Shown here: piece by piece, positions 61,865-64,000 of the stretch | Layout: every line of letters begins with the position of its first letter | Numbering within the stretch: position 1 is the stretch's first letter | Source of the DNA: an uncultured Lachnospiraceae bacterium | GTDB taxonomy: Bacteria > Bacillota > Clostridia > Lachnospirales > Lachnospiraceae | Assembly (NCBI GenBank): GCA_947626435.1 | Contig: CANQSB010000001.1 | Span: 124,001 to 188,000, forward strand | Direction: 5' to 3' | Length of the DNA stretch: 64,000 bases | Position numbers and translations under genes: made by a program | The notes under the pieces: generated by a model | Database searches by the model: none | What the model was told of the DNA's origin: nothing | Seen by the model: only the letters and a program-made list of their open reading frames with translations

Positions 61865-64000
61865 TTAATAAAATTCTCCAAATTCACGATATTCGCCTGT
61901 ATCCTCCCAATTGGTAAAATCTCTTGAATTTCCTATAATTTTGTACACTTTTGCCTTCGTCTGGATGCCGTTTTCAACAACAGAATAGTAGTGGTAACGC
62001 GCACGCTTCTTATCCTGTCCTTTTGCATCAAGCAGATTAATTCCCCACTGCTTATCATATTCAAGTCCCATTGCCGCCGCAAGTGTCGGTAACAAATCAT
62101 TTTGTGAAGCTCTTATGTCTGACACGTTCCCGGCAATGCCGTTAAAATACCCCCCCCCCGGTTTGATGAGCAAAATCGGATTCGTGGCTTGTTCAAGCTC
62201 TTTCAATACAAAATTTTCGCCATGGTCAGCGGTAATAATAATCGTAGCTTTGTCATACACGCCAAGTCTTTTAAGCTCCGTAACATAATCGCATACAAAT
62301 CGCATACAGCCAATATACTGCTCTACAGGGTCACATTCCCCTTCTGAAATCCTTTCGCCTTCCGCATTCATAGTATAAGGCGCGTGAGCCCCTCTGGTAT
62401 GAATAAAGCGAAACGCTTTATCATCATTGCCAAGCGTCAAACCATTTTCTTTCAATTGCCGATATAGCTCGGAATCCTCGCCTTCATAACTTGGCACATC
62501 AAGTATTTTTCTTTCAACAATCATGTCATTGATATCATCGGCAGTATAGGTGTAATATTCCTTATAAGCATATGGTAAAAGTCTGTAAGCCCCAATTTTT
62601 GCCATAGCCTGTATACAGCCACTAAATGAAATGTTTTCATCAACAACGCAGCCTTCACGCACAAAATTTTTCGCCCCTTCACTCACTGCGCTCCCTATAA
62701 TGTTCTCATCTTCCTCATATATATAATACGAATAATCACTCTCCCGAAGATTTCCCCAAAATTCACACTTTTCAAACGCCTTATCCACATAATCGCCCAG
62801 CGACTCCTCATAAAAGTGCATTTCTTCTGTGAGCATATACGGAATCGAAGGAAATGTCCTTGAAAACTGCGACACATTATCCGGAAAATATATAAAGTCC
62901 TGCAACGGCTTAAGGATATTAGGATCTTTTTCCAACGCCTGCTCCAAAAAGTCAACATCATAAGTATCCAGCACAAAAACTATGACATTCTTGTCCCTAG
63001 CCGCCTCGTTGATTCCCCGCTCAGAAAAATAATTGCGATATGTCTCCTCGTAGGATTTTCCCTCATCCAAATACGACGGAATAAGCGACACGCAGCCAAC
63101 TGTCTGCATTGCGCAGAGCGCTAACGAAACACCCGTAATTATTTTCTCTATACTTTTTTTCATGCACAGACAAAATCCGAAAAGTGCAGCCGCCAAAATG
63201 CACCATATTAATAAATTTATTATTTTAAGGCTATCCGACCATTCTGACTTTTTCCCTTCCATCAAGAACAATTCGCCATTAAGCAGCATCCCTTGCAAAT
63301 AAGCGCACAGCGAAAATCCCCATACAATGCAGCAAAATATCTTACGTTTTTTCTCAGGAAAAATCAGCATTGCCGCCAATAGGGAAACTGTCAGCAATAC
63401 ACCAAAACCAACAAAACGCCACCAGACCTGTCCAAAAGTAAATTCAAACTCATCTGCATTCGCAAGGAGCGTTTCAAAGGTCGGAAACAGGAAAAAATTC
63501 GCTGAAACAAGCACTGCTGCCGCGACTTCACTCAATTTAAGCCTGCAGCCTTTTACGCCATTCTCCCAAACTTGTATCCCAAAGTAATAAATCAACACTA
63601 TAATGCCAACTAACAAAATATTTTTAGGCATTAAAGTCATGTAAACCGCGGTATTAAAATTCTTATATTGTATGGCAAACCTTGTAAACTGTACCGCTAT
63701 TACAACCAAAAGCACAGCACAGGCAAATGTACCTTTTTTTGAAGCTCCATGTGTATAATAGCAGAATGCCGATACGCCGCATACTACGGTGACATCCATT
63801 ACAAACAGGTACCAGTCATTATCATATGCATATATTTCCCCGCCTGCCAGCAACAGACATCTGGAAACATTTATTCCCCAGAAGTTAAAATACATGCATA
63901 ATACAAGCGGATAAATCATGCCCGCATCCCTTGTCTGCCTTTTATGTGAAATCAACGCCGCGACTACGCTGGCGCCTCCCGCTGCTGATAAAAGCACTTG
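61865..64000 (-). CDS. Sulfatase-fold membrane transferase with a 10-G tract (N-terminus probably off the right edge)
   Basis: Membrane segments fill roughly the first 300 visible residues, followed by a large outside alkaline-phosphatase-superfamily domain: KNVIVFVLDTYDVDFLEQAL (metal Asp), SRTFPSIPYMLT (nucleophile-type Thr), FIHTRGAHAPY and IIITADHGENFVL. This is the layout of phosphoethanolamine/phosphoglycerol transferases and LTA-synthase relatives that decorate surface glycans. The frame is still open at the window edge with a GTG at 63997, so a little of the start may be missing. Near the C-terminus LLIKPGGGYF is coded by ten G in a row (62150-62159). One G fewer or more gives an early stop, removing the last 80 or so residues, so activity is probably phase-variable. 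Confidence 0.87.
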   Translation of the reverse strand, partial: QVLLSAAGGASVVAALISHKRQTRDAGMIYPLVLCMYFNFWGINVSRCLLLAGGEIYAYDNDWYLFVMDVTVVCGVSAFCYYTHGASKKGTFACAVLLVVIAVQFTRFAIQYKNFNTAVYMTLMPKNILLVGIIVLIYYFGIQVWENGVKGCRLKLSEVAAAVLVSANFFLFPTFETLLANADEFEFTFGQVWWRFVGFGVLLTVSLLAAMLIFPEKKRKIFCCIVWGFSLCAYLQGMLLNGELFLMEGKKSEWSDSLKIINLLIWCILAAALFGFCLCMKKSIEKIITGVSLALCAMQTVGCVSLIPSYLDEGKSYEETYRNYFSERGINEAARDKNVIVFVLDTYDVDFLEQALEKDPNILKPLQDFIYFPDNVSQFSRTFPSIPYMLTEEMHFYEESLGDYVDKAFEKCEFWGNLRESDYSYYIYEEDENIIGSAVSEGAKNFVREGCVVDENISFSGCIQAMAKIGAYRLLPYAYKEYYTYTADDINDMIVERKILDVPSYEGEDSELYRQLKENGLTLGNDDKAFRFIHTRGAHAPYTMNAEGERISEGECDPVEQYIGCMRFVCDYVTELKRLGVYDKATIIITADHGENFVLKELEQATNPILLIKPGGGYFNGIAGNVSDIRASQNDLLPTLAAAMGLEYDKQWGINLLDAKGQDKKRARYHYYSVVENGIQTKAKVYKIIGNSRDFTNWEDTGEYREFGEFY
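62150..62159 (-). repeat. Homopolymer tract, 10 G on the coding strand
   Basis: Ten C in a row on the plus strand: the last base of a Pro codon plus three GGG Gly codons in the sulfatase-fold gene. In frame at ten. With eleven, a stop follows within three codons of the tract; with nine, a stop follows within about fifteen. Confidence 0.95.

Noticed and set aside
505-63587. Many open frames on the plus strand
   Set aside because: All lie opposite strong minus-strand genes, lack ribosome sites and show no family motifs; they are shadows of the real frames.
1-64000. tRNA, rRNA or riboswitch genes
   Set aside because: No cloverleaf, ribosomal or known riboswitch core was seen by eye on either strand; a covariance-model search was not possible here.

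Overview
The window is one large, single-direction surface-glycan locus. Every convincing gene lies on the minus strand, so transcription runs from right (64000) to left (1). The organism looks like a Gram-positive, Lachnospiraceae-type member of the Clostridia. I infer this from the AGGAGG-type ribosome sites with many TTG/GTG starts, the moderate GC, the type II-anchored GH25 muramidases with Big_2 and choline-binding-like repeats, the DUF6020/DUF6077-type membrane proteins, and the duplicated AAA-ATPase_like/PD-(D/E)XK genes common in that family. No ribosomal RNA, tRNA or housekeeping marker is present, so the assignment is an inference.

Layout in window order. 1-3.8 kb: dTDP-rhamnose precursor genes rfbC (partial), rfbA and rfbB, with a GH25 protein inserted, behind a good promoter. 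3.8-7.2 kb: a giant GH25 protein with a Tyr/Glu-rich cytoplasmic repeat domain. 7.3-9.9 kb: a paired half-size EamA/SMR-like transporter and two membrane proteins. 10-14.3 kb: an SGNH esterase lipoprotein, a YdjC-type deacetylase, a TagA-type GT26 and the initiating polyprenyl-phosphate sugar transferase. 14.5-24 kb: GT2 enzymes around an unusual sugar module (TIM-barrel isomerase, SDR, FAD oxidoreductase), then GtrB-like, DUF6020 and GtrII-like proteins behind a consensus promoter. 24.2-41 kb: an AT-rich, mosaic region bounded by two directly repeated AAA-ATPase/nuclease genes. It contains decayed genes, GT2s, a Wzx flippase, a UDP-GlcNAc 2-epimerase-like enzyme and an acyltransferase. 41-48 kb: membrane glycan proteins, a GT2 and a PglK-like ABC transporter. 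48-64 kb: GT4, GT2, GT2/GT-D fusion, GT17, DUF5672 and GT11 transferases, a dTDP-3-amino-sugar cassette (ketoisomerase, aminotransferase, GNAT), a Wzy-like polymerase and a sulfatase-fold membrane transferase.

How they work together (inference). RfbA/RfbB make dTDP-4-keto-6-deoxyglucose, which feeds both rhamnose synthesis and the 3-amino-sugar cassette. The polyprenyl sugar transferase starts the repeat unit, the many GTs extend it, and Wzx and/or the PglK-like ABC protein flip it. The Wzy-like protein polymerises it. GtrB-like/GtrII-like/EamA-pair modules, the acyltransferase and the sulfatase-fold protein decorate it outside the membrane.

The most notable observation is a set of long poly-G tracts (9-14 G on the coding strand) in or just before five glycan-modifying genes: 29307-29317, 30855-30863, 34192-34200, 37120-37133 and 62150-62159. 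There are also 7-G tracts in two more genes. GGG is otherwise sparingly used here. Four long tracts sit in frame inside coding sequence. The longest lies where the Shine-Dalgarno of the acyltransferase should be. This is the architecture of slipped-strand phase variation, best known from Campylobacter, Helicobacter and Neisseria, here in a Gram-positive glycan locus. Four of the long tracts and one 7-G tract lie between the two direct AAA-ATPase repeats, so the segment could also be lost or amplified by recombination.
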